A DNA stretch of 64,000 nt from Cokeromyces recurvatus (GCF_025118155.1 NW_026251388.1:1364001-1428000), one strand, 5' to 3'. Shown: positions 49,110 to 61,688, counted from the first letter of the stretch. Program-made: numbers and translations. Notes: generated from the letters alone by a model not told the origin.

Positions 49110-51051
49110 TTTCGGTACTATCAATCAAAAAAAATAATGAATGGTTTAGTATTCAATTTGATGTTATATAAAATGGATGGATTCTTGTTTTTTTCTTTAC
49201 CTTTAGGTTGAGAGAAGGAAACAAAACCTCTGTGTGGAGGAAATCTGCTTTTGATTATTGTCGCACTCTCACATCATCTAATTCACGCACACATACACAA
49301 TTGTTACTCCCGTCCCTACTACACAGAGAGAAAAAAAAAAAAAAAAACGCGGAATTGAAGTAATAGTTCGGCCCGAACACCAGCGGAATTATTATTTTAT
49401 TTATTTATTTATTTATTTTTTTCATGATTTAGTTAATAAAATAAAGTAAAACGACCTAAATGAATGCATAATAATAAATTTTACTGTATTATCCGGACCA
49501 GCTCAAAAAATAAAAGAAAAGAGACTAAAAAATACTATAAAGAGATAGAAAAAGAAAAGCGAAAGGAGGAAGAAAGAGTAATTTCAAATATGAATAGAAA
49601 AAAGAAAAGAAACTATTCTATCTGCATAAGAAGAGGTGGAGGTGGAGTAAGATTAATTTTATTACAGATACGGGTTTTATGAAAACTTTTTCAAGATAGG
49701 GGTAAGATGTTTCCATTTTTCTTTTAAAAAAAAAGATATTGCGAATACGTTTTTGACGGAGGGGGGAGGGGGAGTGACTGGAAGAAGTATGTAGTCGATT
49801 CCGCTTTGTAAACTCGATGCTTATGGTTATTACGAGGGAGGGAATTTTTAATATGTATGATTTTGACGGGGTCACGTCAAGGAGGAGAGGTGAAATCCTC
49901 ACTTGAGAAGAGTGTAGGTTATGCGGTGGTAGGGGTACATGGAATGGGGGGTTGGTGATTAAAACCAAGTTATACTGAGCATTCTGACCTTGGAGTAAAC
50001 TTTTTCAAATTTTGGATCTCTTACCAGGTGTCGATAAGTTAAGGGCATTTTTTTTTAGAGAGAAAGAAAAAGTAGTTAATTAAGTGTTATTATTCAGTTT
50101 TGAGAAGGATATGGAGTTCATTAATAAGAAGGGTGGAAGGGGGATTAGTATTCATTGTATTACAGAGAGTAGTGTGCAGTTTGTAAGCATGCATTTGTTT
50201 AGTACAAGGGAACCATTTGAATCGCGTTGAGGAAGAGACCCGTATCTATAAAGTGGAGATTATTTTATTGCAGTGAGGACAGCTAATTTTCTTTTTGTTT
50301 GCTGTAAAAGCTATTAAGTGATTTTCACTTGAAAGTATGAAGGTAGTACTGCCGTTGATGGTTTTTTTTAAAAGAACTTTGATTAGGATCTAATTTGAAG
50401 TAAATACTTAGAATTGTAGAGTTAGTAGAGGTTATAATATGAAGTGCTTGACAAAAAAAGATAATTTATTTCATGTAAAATGATACAAATCGTTGGACTA
50501 ATAAACTAATTGCAGGAATTTTATTTTCTTTATGAGAGACTGGTCAAGGAAAAAAGAAGGCAGATCAGCAATGATGAATAAATGGTATATAGAGACACTT
50601 GATGGAGCATTTACGGGTAAAGTTATCATTTGGATAATAACAACACGACTGATGAATATCACCAGGAAGATAACCAAGACTCCAAAGAAGGGCAGTAAAC
50701 TGAAATCGATTCGGAATTGATAATGCTACAAAGACGAGCAAAGCTGTTTTGTAAGAATTGTTGATGAAACTACTTGAGAGTTCAACGATCTAAAGTATTT
50801 AATACTGGAATACAGAAGTGCCAGAGGAGGTACTCTGTAAGTTTATACCAATGGGAACGGCCGATAGAAGTCTAGATATGTATCAATAGACGTTGTAATA
50901 AAGTATCTTTAGATAGTTCCAGTGAGCGAAGGAGGAACTTTGCTTGCAAAATTGAACATAGTTATTTTATATCATAAAATACAGTTAGAATTTTAATTCG
51001 CGACATTAATTCAATAGAACAAATTCAAACTTTTCTTTTTTTTTTTTTGAA
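49110..51051. other. Gene-free stretch with a GC-richer patch and a short palindrome
   Basis: 1.9 kb. The left 300 nt are the RPS16 promoter, with a perfect 13-nt inverted repeat gttcggcccgaac at 49366-49378. From about 49730 to 50950 base composition shifts to G/A-rich on the plus strand. On the minus strand this tract gives short coding-like pieces separated by stops, suggesting a decayed element, but I cannot identify it. No intact gene. Confidence 0.5.
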
Positions 51052-52020
51052 ATGTCTGTCTCAACTCTATATACAATATGCTTCAATTATATTAAAAATC
51101 ATACAAAAGACATATCTTCACTTGAAGGTATTCCATTCAGCCCAGTAGTAGAAAGTCTTTTAGATTTTTTATTTAAATCTAAAATTCCATTAAATTCATC
51201 TATTCTATCTATTATTTCACAATCTCATGCCCAAGAATTGAGGAAAGCAGATCTTGACTGGACCTATTTGAATCTATCACAAGCTTTCACCATATCTGCT
51301 ATAGCTTCCCTCAAAACAGTATCTGATTGCTTTCCTAAATTTATTACATGTCTCAATCTGAGCAACTGTCATATTCAGGACACACATATTCCTCTTTTAC
51401 GTGCCTTTATTAATCTAAAAATATTGGATTTAACCGACAATGTAGACATTACAGATCATACTATGATACATATTGCTAATATGGCTACTCATAATATCAT
51501 CAATAAGGATACCTTCATTGGATTACCATTTTTAGAAGAGATTTATTTAACCCGTCTACCGCTAATAACCGATAAAAGTTTAAAGTATATACCAAAGGTT
51601 ACGAATCTTCTATTTATTGATCTATCTTATACAAATGTTATACAAGAAGTTGCTTGTCATTATTTATCTATAAAAGGATTTAAAAGGATCAGTAGTTTAA
51701 GGGAAAATAAAGTTGCTTGTTATCAAACAAAGATAAGGCAGAATCCAAAACTGCATGAGTTTATCAAAGAAATTACAGTAGTTGATTTTGCTGATGGTGA
51801 TAGTAAACAGTGGCAGAGACAAATCAAGCCAACTCAACAGCAAATAGCAAAAAGTGAAAACAGACACTATTTACTATGTTTTGCAAGAGATGAAGTTAAA
51901 TACAATTCTGCACCATCATTATCCATGACAAACAACAGAAAGGCCTCGACTCAGCAGCGACAATTAGAAGGAATAATGAATAGTAGAAAAGTCATTGTTA
52001 AAAACGAAAATTGGATTTAA
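51052..52020 (+). CDS. Leucine-rich-repeat-like protein
   Basis: Intronless, 322 residues. Irregular LRR units resembling the cysteine-containing/RNI type are visible between about residues 95 and 220: CLNLSNCHIQDTHIPLLRAF, LKILDLTDNVDITDHTMIHI, LEEIYLTRLPLITDKSLKYI and LLFIDLSYTNV. The N-terminal ~70 residues could be a degenerate helical or F-box-like cap but show no clear F-box. The C-terminal ~90 residues are basic and Gln/Ser-rich. Similar fungal proteins act as substrate-recognition or scaffold proteins; here no partner can be named. A T-rich leader precedes the ATG. Confidence 0.82.
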   Translation: MSVSTLYTICFNYIKNHTKDISSLEGIPFSPVVESLLDFLFKSKIPLNSSILSIISQSHAQELRKADLDWTYLNLSQAFTISAIASLKTVSDCFPKFITCLNLSNCHIQDTHIPLLRAFINLKILDLTDNVDITDHTMIHIANMATHNIINKDTFIGLPFLEEIYLTRLPLITDKSLKYIPKVTNLLFIDLSYTNVIQEVACHYLSIKGFKRISSLRENKVACYQTKIRQNPKLHEFIKEITVVDFADGDSKQWQRQIKPTQQQIAKSENRHYLLCFARDEVKYNSAPSLSMTNNRKASTQQRQLEGIMNSRKVIVKNENWI

Positions 52021-52437
52021 ATGATTTTCTAGCCAGTTTTGATTGAAGAAAGTACTTTCACTGTATCATTTTCAGAGTTTATAGTGTGTAAATTGGGAAG
52101 CAATGAGCCTTTTTCGATGACTAATGAATAAGAGACTTGTGGGAAGAGAGAAAAGAAAAAAAAAGGCCATAATCTATAAAGCTCTTTCATTTTTCTATCT
52201 TCCTATATTACCACTACTATAAGGAATTTGAAGTAGCTATTTATTCAAATAAAATTCAAAGTTTGTCTTGTAAAAGGACACCCTATAAAAAAGGACTGGC
52301 CTTATATTAAAGAGTGACAAAGTTTGAGAGTATGAGTAATAATATAAGCATACATCATCTTATTCTTTTCTATTCAATTATTTTATTTTATTTATGATAG
52401 ATAGAAATCGCTCTATGTTATTATTATAATAAATCTT
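52021..52437. other. Convergent 3' spacer
   Basis: About 400 nt between the stop codons of the LRR-like gene and the Gid1-type gene. No gene seen. Confidence 0.6.
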
Positions 52438-54542
52438 CTATATGGTATTCTGACTATTATAATATTCCCCGTTTTTCCCAATATCATTTTTACAATAATC
52501 ATCCATATTAACCAGTGCAGCCTTTCCATCACCTTCACATGCAAGTTCCTTATTAGAAAGTATAATCTGTCTATAAATACGTTCCAAAGCAGGCATCTCA
52601 GGTCGATGTTGAAAAGCTATATATATAGAATTAGACTTATGTAAATTAAAAGACATCAATAAATATGTTCACTATATATATATATATTACCCAAGATAGC
52701 AGCATTTACTTCTGTAGCTAAAGAATCTCGTCTTGAAATATTCATCAAATAAGCTACTGGACTACAATAGGGATCAGGGTAAGCTAATAATGAAAATATT
52801 TCCTATTTTATAGATTTAAATAAATAAATAAACTTCCTTTTATGATGTTTTTTTTTTTTTTTTTTTACCACGAGACTAGATCTTGTTTTTTCCCGAGTAT
52901 CGTGGCGATATTCTTCTTGTAATTTTTGTCCATAACGCATAACAAGTCTTAATGAGTTTGCAGTATGATTACTATTACTAGTATTATCATTTGCTAAAGA
53001 AGAATCTTCCTTGAATATAGTATTATTATTTGTTATGCTTGATCTTCTTGTCCATATATGACCATTCATAGATTCAGTTAATGATGATATAGTTTCATTA
53101 TTATTCTTATTGTTAGATTCATTACCATCCACTTCCATCATATCACCATTTGTACGATTTTGGGGCGTCTCTGTACTATTTGAAGGTGATAATGATGCAG
53201 CAATGGCGGCATAACTTAAACGACGTTTTCCATTACTTGAAGAAGCCGAATTGGAAGGGATAGGATGATTATTAATGGTAATAGGTTTAGAGTATGTTTG
53301 CTTATCTATGTCTAATGATGAGTTATCATTTATTGATGATCTTGACTCAGACCCCAACAGTACTGAATTAGTTTTTAACCTTCTTGTCTTACTACATTCA
53401 CAATATTCACGCATCATTTCAATGAATTTGCCGCATTTTAATGCAAGTTGTAATTCCTGTCCACGTCCTTCTTCTTGTAAGACACCAGGAAAATATTTAT
53501 TGATCAGTTCGATTGCCTCATCAATATTACCATGTATAATAGCTGAACGAATCACTATAATAGAACATAAGTTACATATTAGTAATATACTATACTATAC
53601 TATAGTATCATTACATTGTCTTTCTTCCATATCTTTTTCACTTTCTTTTGATATCTCTTTATTGTCAGAGGATAAAAAGAGCTCCTGACCAGAAACATGA
53701 CCGACGTTCTGTACAACTGCTTTTGCAGTACCAGTATAACCATGATGGATTAAATAGGATAAAATCAACTGATCCATGACTTCTTTAGAATATGTTTTTA
53801 TTTCAATTTTTGTTGTATCAATTATATTATCACTTTTTGTAGTTATTTCATTGATAAACTTCAATTGCTGATCCTAATAAAAATAAATAAATAAATAAAG
53901 TCCAAAGAAAGAAAAAATACAAGTCAATATTGTCATTCTTCTTTCAAAAAAAAAAAAAAAAAAAAAAGCCAAGATAAAATCTTATTTTACTCTGATATAT
54001 TGTTCTATATCAAATACGAATTTTTCATGTCCAAAATTAACTGTCACTTGTTCACCAGGAGTGCGTAAACCAACGGCAGGAAACATTGGTTTATTCAAAT
54101 TTATCTTTGTAAATGCATTACCGAGGAATTTACCATTTTTTGTATAAAAAGCTGAATTATCAGCAAAATTAACACCACATCCAATTACATCTCCTGTTGT
54201 AAAGCATGGCCCATAAACTTTACCAGAACCGGAACCTGCGAATGAATGTCCATCATCTCCATGATAACCCCAAGAATCAGGATCCCATCCTTTATGTATA
54301 CATTTTAGTATTTTTTTTTATATGTTAGTTTGATAAGCTAGCTTACCTGGGAGCCTTTCAAGTTTATTGGTCGCAGCACAAAATCCAATTCCTATATATC
54401 CATCATCACCTTTTGAAATAACTCTCATCTCAAAGTAAAATAATCCACATTGAGGCCTCATAGGAAAATTAGCCCTAGCTAATGCAGCATGTGTTTCTTG
54501 TTTTCCAGGACCTAATATACATATACTTTCATGTTATTTTAT

Positions 54543-54586
<44 letters not shown>

Positions 54587-55033
54587 GAATAGAAAATTCT
54601 TTTAAAAAATACATAAAAAGAAAACCCTACCAATATATGTTAAATCCAACCCATTACTACCCACTTCTATATTCTTTGACTTGTCTTTTGGATTCCAGCA
54701 AGTAGGCAAAAGTAAGTCGAGTTCACTCCATTGCTCTTCTTCTGAACGTGTTATAATAGATTTGTGATTATTTGTTGACGAGAAATGGGTATTGTTATTC
54801 ATCAAAGATTTAACATCATGCTTGGTTTGATAATATTCGTATTGTTCTTTGATTAGTTTTCCATAAAGTGTTTGCTTTAAATAACTGGGGAATCTAGGCG
54901 GAATTAAAGAACGTTGGATGGAGTTATGGCTACCAGATGAACGCCTATGTTGATTTGGTGGTCTAGTTTGTAAATGACCTGTAGAATGTAATTCAGGAAA
55001 GGCTGTATTATATGTAGGTGTTAATGAAGCCAT
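52438..55033 (-). CDS. GID1: RanBPM-type SPRY/LisH/CTLH/CRA protein (Gid1/Vid30)
   Basis: Seven exons, 700 residues: 55033-54631, 54511-54347, 54289-53991, 53873-53615, 53554-52869, 52802-52691, 52616-52438. The order of domains is that of RANBP9/10 and Gid1/Vid30, the core scaffold of the GID/CTLH ubiquitin ligase that degrades gluconeogenic enzymes: a disordered N-terminus, a SPRY domain at about 130-290 ([52 protein letters not shown]), a LisH motif ([20 protein letters not shown], about 315-335), a CTLH motif ([20 protein letters not shown], about 379), and the CRA domain, split by a Ser/Asn-rich insert, ending [20 protein letters not shown] and NAAILG. ATG at 55033 starts MASLTPT; an in-frame ATG at 55072 is also possible. 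Intron 1 contains an A40 run (plus strand). Confidence 0.92.
54545..54584 (+). repeat. Poly-A run (poly-U in the transcript) within intron 1 of GID1
   Basis: About 40 A on the plus strand, placing a long U tract inside the intron of the minus-strand gene. Confidence 0.9.
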
Positions 55034-57495
55034 TATTATATATTTTGTTTTTGTGTATAGTTGAATTGACAAAATAATAATTTGAAAATAAATAAGTAAA
55101 ATAAAGCAAAAATATGTTAATGTATGCGTAAATACAAATACAGTCTGTCGGGGAAAAATTGTCGTCTATTTAGAAAATTTTACTCATTTCTTAAGACATG
55201 AGAATATGATTGCTTAATCCTCTTCTTTTTATTGAATGTCAGCGATTTTTTTTTTTATTATTATTATTATTGTTATTATTATTATTTATTTACTTCAATA
55301 AGCCTATTTTTATACGCATATATAATTGATTTCCAATGCGGAGAATAGAGTGAAAGGAAAGAGAAATCATATTTCTTATTCTATATTATCATGTATAAAT
55401 AAGCAGTTCAAATGGCAAAGTGGGGTTTATAAGAATTAATTAAGGCATTTGATTATGAAATAAGAAATATGATTACTTATCTAGAGAGTTTGTACATGCT
55501 CATAAAGATGATATCGCTTAAGATAAAGTATCTAAATTATTATAAAAAAAAAAACTCCCCCATTTTAGTCATCGGAATTTGCAGTCATTAGAGTGCATGT
55601 AGTAAAGTTAAAGAGAGACAGATGCTCGATACAATAGAAGTTTTTGAAAGTGGCTGATGATGCCCAGTTACTCATAGTCTCAATATCTTCCTGAGTGAGA
55701 CCAGCCCAAAGAACTAGAGGTGAAGCAATTTATCAGATCAAGGCTTTTTGCTCCACTGTAGATAGAGAGAACAAACAATAAATTCAAACACTCAGAGATA
55801 AATATGGATGTAAAGAGTTGATGAAATGATATATAACTCTAAAGTTGAAGTGTTTTATCATGATAGATTAAGTAAGCACCCACACGATAAAGACGAAACT
55901 CCATAACGATTTTAACAACGAAGGATTTAAAGATACAATTACAAGTATGCTTTTCTTTAACGTAGTGTATTTGAAGGGATATAACAGAATGATCATCAAA
56001 AGTAATGACGAAAGCTGGAGGAATACGATATAGATAAGAGGGTCGAAAGAAGCAGGTAACTCTAAGAAGAAATGCTAACTTGGTTTATAGTAGTAAGGAA
56101 AAAAAAGATAGTTGTGGAGGGCAATGATGAGTCCGTAAAACAAACAGCTGAAATAAGAAAAAAATTGCCCGAAGCAAAAGTAAACAATGAAATAACACAT
56201 GCTTATGAGCAACTCAACAAACTTAACGAAAAGCAATTTGTTTGAGTTGTTAGAAGAACTTCTCACTCTTGTTAAGTAAATAGTCATTACCACTGATTTG
56301 ATGGAAAAAAAACGCTGAAGTTATAGAAAGAGATGATACTAATGATGAAATCGAAACTTACAAAAGCAGTTTATCTGATGGTGTTTGTTATGATTATAGT
56401 CGTCTTTACAACTAAGTTAATAGAAATAAGCCATAATAAAGAGGTTATTCAAATAAGACTAGTATATTGTACTTTACAGCATAGCATTCATTCTCCAACA
56501 TTCAGTTTTAATAACAGTCAGTGTTAGAGTATACGAGCATTAAAAATAATTATGTCCATTGTATTATGTAATAATAAGGATTCAATAGGGTTATGGCTTT
56601 TATATGCAATTACATAATCACTTATATAAGTCATGCATATTCTATATACATCTATAATGTTGAATATTGTTATGTAATAACATCTTAGAGGATGATAATG
56701 ATAATAGTAGCATGTATTGTTATAGCGGGAATATTCACTTGAATTAATATTAACGCGTTGCTTACCCCAGAAGTAATGATTAGTAGCAGCGACAGCTCAG
56801 GGAGATTAAAGATAAAAATATATCTTATTACAAGCAGAATTGTTCGGAGACAATGTTTATGTGTAATACTTTATTATAGCAGTATTCACTTATCCAAATC
56901 ATACTTCTATTAATATCACTTACCTTGTCAAAACATATAAATAGCCTTTGTCATTTTTTCATATTATTTTTTCTTGGTACAATTTTTGTATTAATTTTTC
57001 TCTTAATAAACTATACAGAGTTTTCATGGACTTGTCTTTTCTGTTTTCTCTTTTCTTATCTTTTGCATTTAAAACAGTATGGACCTAAAAAAAAAAAAGT
57101 TTGTTTCTATGAATATCAGTCATTTTCGTTGGTAAAATGAAACAAAATAAATTTGCGGCAACATTGTCGATAAAATCATCCAATCAGCGCTCTGATTTTC
57201 TTGACACAAAATGTTACTGTAGTGAAGACTGAAAGTGTAGTACTAGGCTTTCCAAACCACGCTTTATTTCCAATATACAGCTAGTACGATGGATATTGTC
57301 GCCAATTAGAAAATATTTGTCAGCATTTGAGAAACAATTGTTGCAAAAGAAATTTGAATTTGTCGTTTTTATTTTTGTTGATTGTTGTTTTAGGAAAAGC
57401 ATATTGTCGCATCAGATTAACTTAAATTGTCGTAGTGTTTTCCTCTTCTTGAGCTTTTCTTTTTTTTAATACATTTTTTGTTTTTGGTTTGAGTC
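55034..57495 (+). repeat. Decayed repeat/ORF debris
   Basis: 2.4 kb without an intact gene. On the plus strand, translated pieces look like the remains of one long protein: KELEVKQFIRSRLFAP near 55705-55755, VKQTAEIRKKLPEAKVNNE near 56133-56190, and LTKAVYLMVFVMIIVV at about 56350-56400, with stops and frame changes between. 56340-56525 matches 22600-22800 at the nucleotide level. I think this is a decayed copy of a repetitive coding element but cannot name the family. Confidence 0.45.
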
Positions 57496-58011
57496 ATGGA
57501 GAGATCTTTTTATTACGAAAATGGGCGTGATAACCTGTACGACGAGAAGGGTATGAAAGTTTATGATCCAATGGAGAGTGTTCTAACTGAGATAACCAAT
57601 CCTAATATGGTTCTTGAAAGATTAACCCATCAAAGCACTTGGAGAAAACTAAAACTGCCTGAGAGGATTGCTGTAGAAAAGATAGCTAAAGTAATGCTAA
57701 TTAAGTCGGCAAAGAAAGAATATAGAAAGTACCGTGACAGGCAACGAGACAGAATGATTGATTGAAAGTGCTCAGGAAAGAGGTCTAGCTTACCCGGCTC
57801 GCAAGAGGACTGGGGATCGAACCGTATGTGGCTCAAAGATGATGGAAAATGTACAGAGAAACGGAAGAAGTGCCTTACAAAAAAAAAGTCTTCTATAAGT
57901 TCTAGTCCTTCGTCTTCTTTCACCGACGATCACAACGACTTTTTGAGGAATCTAGTGTACGATGATCCCCCCCAGCTTGCTGTGGGTGATGTAGTGGGGG
58001 AAGTTAGCTGA
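57496..58011 (+). pseudogene. Short unidentified ORF interrupted by one in-frame TGA
   Basis: Two halves in the same frame: 57496-57765 (89 codons, MERSFYYENGRDNLYDEKG onward) and 57766-58011, separated only by TGA at 57763-57765. Together they would be about 171 residues. The first half is highly charged and ends AKKEYRKYRDRQRDRMID; after the TGA comes KCSGKRSSLPGSQEDWGSN and a basic, Ser-rich tail with an acidic end (VGDVVGEVS). The frame stays open and is compositionally coherent over 516 nt in an otherwise decayed region, so it was recently coding. TGA could derive from CGA (Arg). I do not recognise the family; its position in repeat debris suggests it belongs to a mobile element. Confidence 0.55.
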
Positions 58012-58685
58012 ACAATTCGAAAAATTTAGCATCTCAATCTCAACTCAATAATCACCTTCAGTCTTTACATGTATAACTACTCAATAATCAATACCCAAAG
58101 AAAATTGTGTTGAAAAAAATTGTGTTGAAAAAACAAATCACTAGTTGGAAAACCAAAGTTAGTTTGTTTCCAGATAGAATAATGAGTATTTATGAAAGCA
58201 AGGCTTGAAACAACTTCAAGCTATACCCTGAAGATGAACAGTCTTTTGTACAGCAATCAGATTATGAATGCGCATTATGAATGTTGACTAGTTTTAGTCT
58301 TATTTTGGCAATTTACATTCTAGTGATGCTGAACTTATTTAACCGTACAGAACTTTTTAATATTTATACACTGTGCTGTTATAGTCTTTCATCACTATTG
58401 TTATAAAAAAATTATACGCTAAATTATTAAATATTATTAGAGAAGCAGCTTTATTATAAAACGATTTTTATTAAATTATTTTTCATTTTTATTAATATTA
58501 TAAAAAAAGATGCTTTTCTTAGTTCTCAAATCTCTTTAAAAGAGACTTGATACTAACAGGATTAACCACGAGAAGGTGAAAGCATATCTAATCCCAAAAA
58601 TAATATTACAACCCATACAAATTGATACAGGCTGTAATTTTTTCTTCTCCTTCTAAATTTCTACTTGAAAGATAAACGTCCAATT
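58012..58685. other. AT-rich stretch
   Basis: No gene or recognisable element seen. Confidence 0.5.
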
Positions 58686-59340
58686 TCAACTAGTAGACAC
58701 TTGGCAAAGTCCAACCTGGCCCAAGCCTTGCTAGAAGAAAAAGATAGGATTCCTCACCCCATAACCCAATAAAAAATACAGTTGGATGTAAGTTTCACTG
58801 GAAGCCGGGCTAAACATTCTGACCTGTAGCGTGGCGAAGTGGAAGGAATCCAGATACATGAAGTGCACGACCTGACTATTGTTTACCTGAGAATGTCCCT
58901 TCTTTGACCCCTAGCATCTACTTTTGACTTAACAGTAAATACAAGTTGGGATTCTTCAACTAAATAAATAGATGAAAAAACCACGGTCAGAAACGTAAGC
59001 TGTGCATCCTTATCTATTTTTATTTTATAAGCAGCAACTAGATAAAAATAAAAAGAAGGAAAAACCTCCAAAAAGAAAAACAGAAAAACTAAACCTTGAG
59101 ATAAGCCCTTTCAATGGTGCAGACAAAGAGTACGCTAATCTCCCTAAAAAAGGAACAGGTTTACAATTTCCAACCCCAAGTATCCTTTTTATTTCCCTCC
59201 TCCTTTGGAAATAAATCAAACTTGAGCAGTCAAAATTCGATAAGGTCCCATCAATTATCTAAGGTTGCAATAACCCAAGGTGAAGGCGGATATGCATGTA
59301 GTAACCAAAAGAGAGTCTAGGCCCTCTCCTTTAGCCATGT
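58686..59340 (+). mobile_element. Possible decayed non-LTR element ORF1-like fragment
   Basis: Less AT-rich than its surroundings. Plus-strand translation gives coding-like pieces in changing frames: LAQALLEEKDRIPHPI, VSFTGSRAKHSDL, LASTFDLTVNTSWDSSTK, FNGADKEYANLPKKGTGLQF and then SNLSSQNSIRSHQLSKVAIT. These resemble, as I remember them, gag-like ORF1 proteins found beside LINE reverse transcriptases in Mucorales-type genomes. No reverse transcriptase and no zinc knuckle is visible here. Assignment is tentative. Confidence 0.35.
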
Positions 59341-61688
59341 TATAAACGGACAGTTCTACAAACTCAAGTAAGCCAAGCTATGTGACTTGAGCACACTTCA
59401 TAACCCTGACAGTGTCTATCTACGGTTTCAAGTAAAAATAAAGAAGAATAGGAAAAAAAAAAAGCTAAAGAAAAAAGAAGAAAAAAAGGGAAAAAAAAAA
59501 CGAAAAATGTGCTTTTTTTTTATAGTAAAATTCAGGAGAAAAAAAAATAAACGAAAAGAAGGAGAAGTTATTAAAGTTTAATTTTAGCGTATTTTTTTTT
59601 GTTTTTACTTTACTTTGCGATAAATCTTCTCTCCTGCCTTTCCCTTGTCTTTTTTTTTTCTCTTTTCTTTTTAATACTTTAGAGATAATTTTTGCCTTTT
59701 ATTTGATTGTAGTAAAGCATTACTGTCTTCTTTGAAAGTAAGCAAGAAAGTAAGAAAAAAGAAGTTTGTTTACTTTTTTACATAAATATATTCATGTGAA
59801 TCTGCTGAGTATTCTTGTAAAATAATTAAGCCAAAACTAGTTAAATGCAGTTACACGAAAGAGCATAATGTTTATATATTCTCTAAAAGAATAAGAGTAG
59901 TTAAGCTATCAATAATATAAAAAATGTCATTTTATACAGCAGTTTTATTTTTATTTTTAGACACATACACACAATCTAGATGTTTTTTTTTTCTTACAAT
60001 TTTACAAGATGTTCCCTTTTAGCTTTGTTGCAGAACGCTTTCTTTTCAATTGTACAAAATATTCTTGGCGGTTTATGCCTTTTAAATAGTTAGGCTTTAA
60101 GCTTTCTTATTACTGTATTATGACAATTGAGCTCTTTTTATGATGATCATGATAACAAGGCTATCCTTGTGAATGGATGTGTTATCAAGCACCAGATACT
60201 CATCATTTATATTAGCTACATGAAATGTAATAAGAACTTGCTTTATGAAATCCAAATAGTCGTTACTAGTTGTGCCTTTTCTTTTTTACAGCTAGCGTGT
60301 CATCAGTTTGTTTTTGCTGTAGTGATATTCTCCTTTCATGAAAGAGTAATAAAACCATCTTTGTATATGGCACCTAGAATACTGATATCTGGTACCTTTT
60401 ATTCCAACTTTGATTTTGCTAGGTGTTCCTATCCTATTTCATACCAACCATAAGAGTGGTACGTATTTCTATTGAATTCAGCCTCATTAATAAACACATA
60501 GTTGTTCATAAAATCTATTTTTTAGTGAATTCAGAAGTTTACTATATCATATGATTTAATTACGGTTTCCTCACTGTCTCATGCAAAATATCGCAGGATA
60601 ATACATTTACAAGTGAGATGACACTTTTTTTTTTTTCAGCAACTGTTATGAATAATATTTCAAAAATAAAGACAGTATATATGTCCTTAAGTATCAATTT
60701 TTGGCCTTTGTGTTCCTTAGGGGCTGATGGTACCAGGAACACCTCCTTGGTCAGAACCGTTTGTCATTTTGTTTCATTCTTTGATCTTGCATGCAGCTGT
60801 TGATTTTGAAAGTCCTACCTTGATAGCCGCTTCTCTAATGGACAAGTGTTCAAATTCCTGCATTAAATTAATCAGGTTTACTACCTTTGGTTTGTTTTTT
60901 TTTTTTGAAATATACGACCCTTGCATTTTTGTAACAGCTGTCAAAGTTACTTTGGAAGATGCACTATTTTGTTTTTCTCATTTTTTTTTTGTTCAACGTT
61001 TATTGCTGCAGGTCTTTCCCAATCCATGTAAGATTGGACAATAACAGGCACGATCTGGCCGCCCATATTAATGTTAGCACTCATGTTATAGAAAAAAAAG
61101 TTAAAAGATAAGTTAAAAAAAAAGGCTTTTAATGTAATACCAAGAAAACAAAGTAAAGAGATGTGGCCATAATTAAATATATAAACATCCTGCTTTTTTA
61201 TTAGTTGCCCCAACCTATTTTCTTCAGCGGCATCAATTATAATCATACAAACTGGATAACTTTAGGTATTTAAAAATTTTAACGAAAGTCTCTTCGAAAT
61301 TTTCGACATATCTTAAAGAACCATTGAACACTCTTATAATTTATTATATGCTTAGCTAAAAAGAGAAAAAATTGTGTGCATGCTTAGCTTGAAAGAGAAA
61401 TTTTTTATTTTATAATATTTCAAGGAAAATAAAGCGTAGCTCAGAGAGCATGTAGTATTATATCAGGTTAGGAAGGATAAGAAATTCTACTTTTATTTTC
61501 CAAAAGCTCTATTTTCAAATACAAAACATTGTATAACAAGAAAAGTTTTATTTTAAACATAAAGGAAATAAGGGGTAGTTGACCCATAAAAACATGAATC
61601 TAGAAGGATATGCCTAATAAAGAAAAAACTCGTATATCAATATAATTAACAAAATATTTCTATTCTATTCTTTTTTTTTTTTATCTAT
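59341..61688. other. Repeat-rich, gene-free tract
   Basis: 2.3 kb without an intact gene. On the minus strand 60950-61246 is open and partly coding-like (NMSANINMGGQIVPVIVQSY), followed downstream by stops. 61420-61475 resembles 23745-23800. At 61350-61410 a segment around tgcttagct is directly repeated. The right end is the 3' flank of the SET-MYND gene. Confidence 0.5.

Noticed and set aside
57780..57840. A GC-richer stretch with gatcgaacc resembling a tRNA T-loop.
   Set aside because: No matching acceptor or anticodon stems can be formed, and the segment lies within the open frame at 57766-58011.
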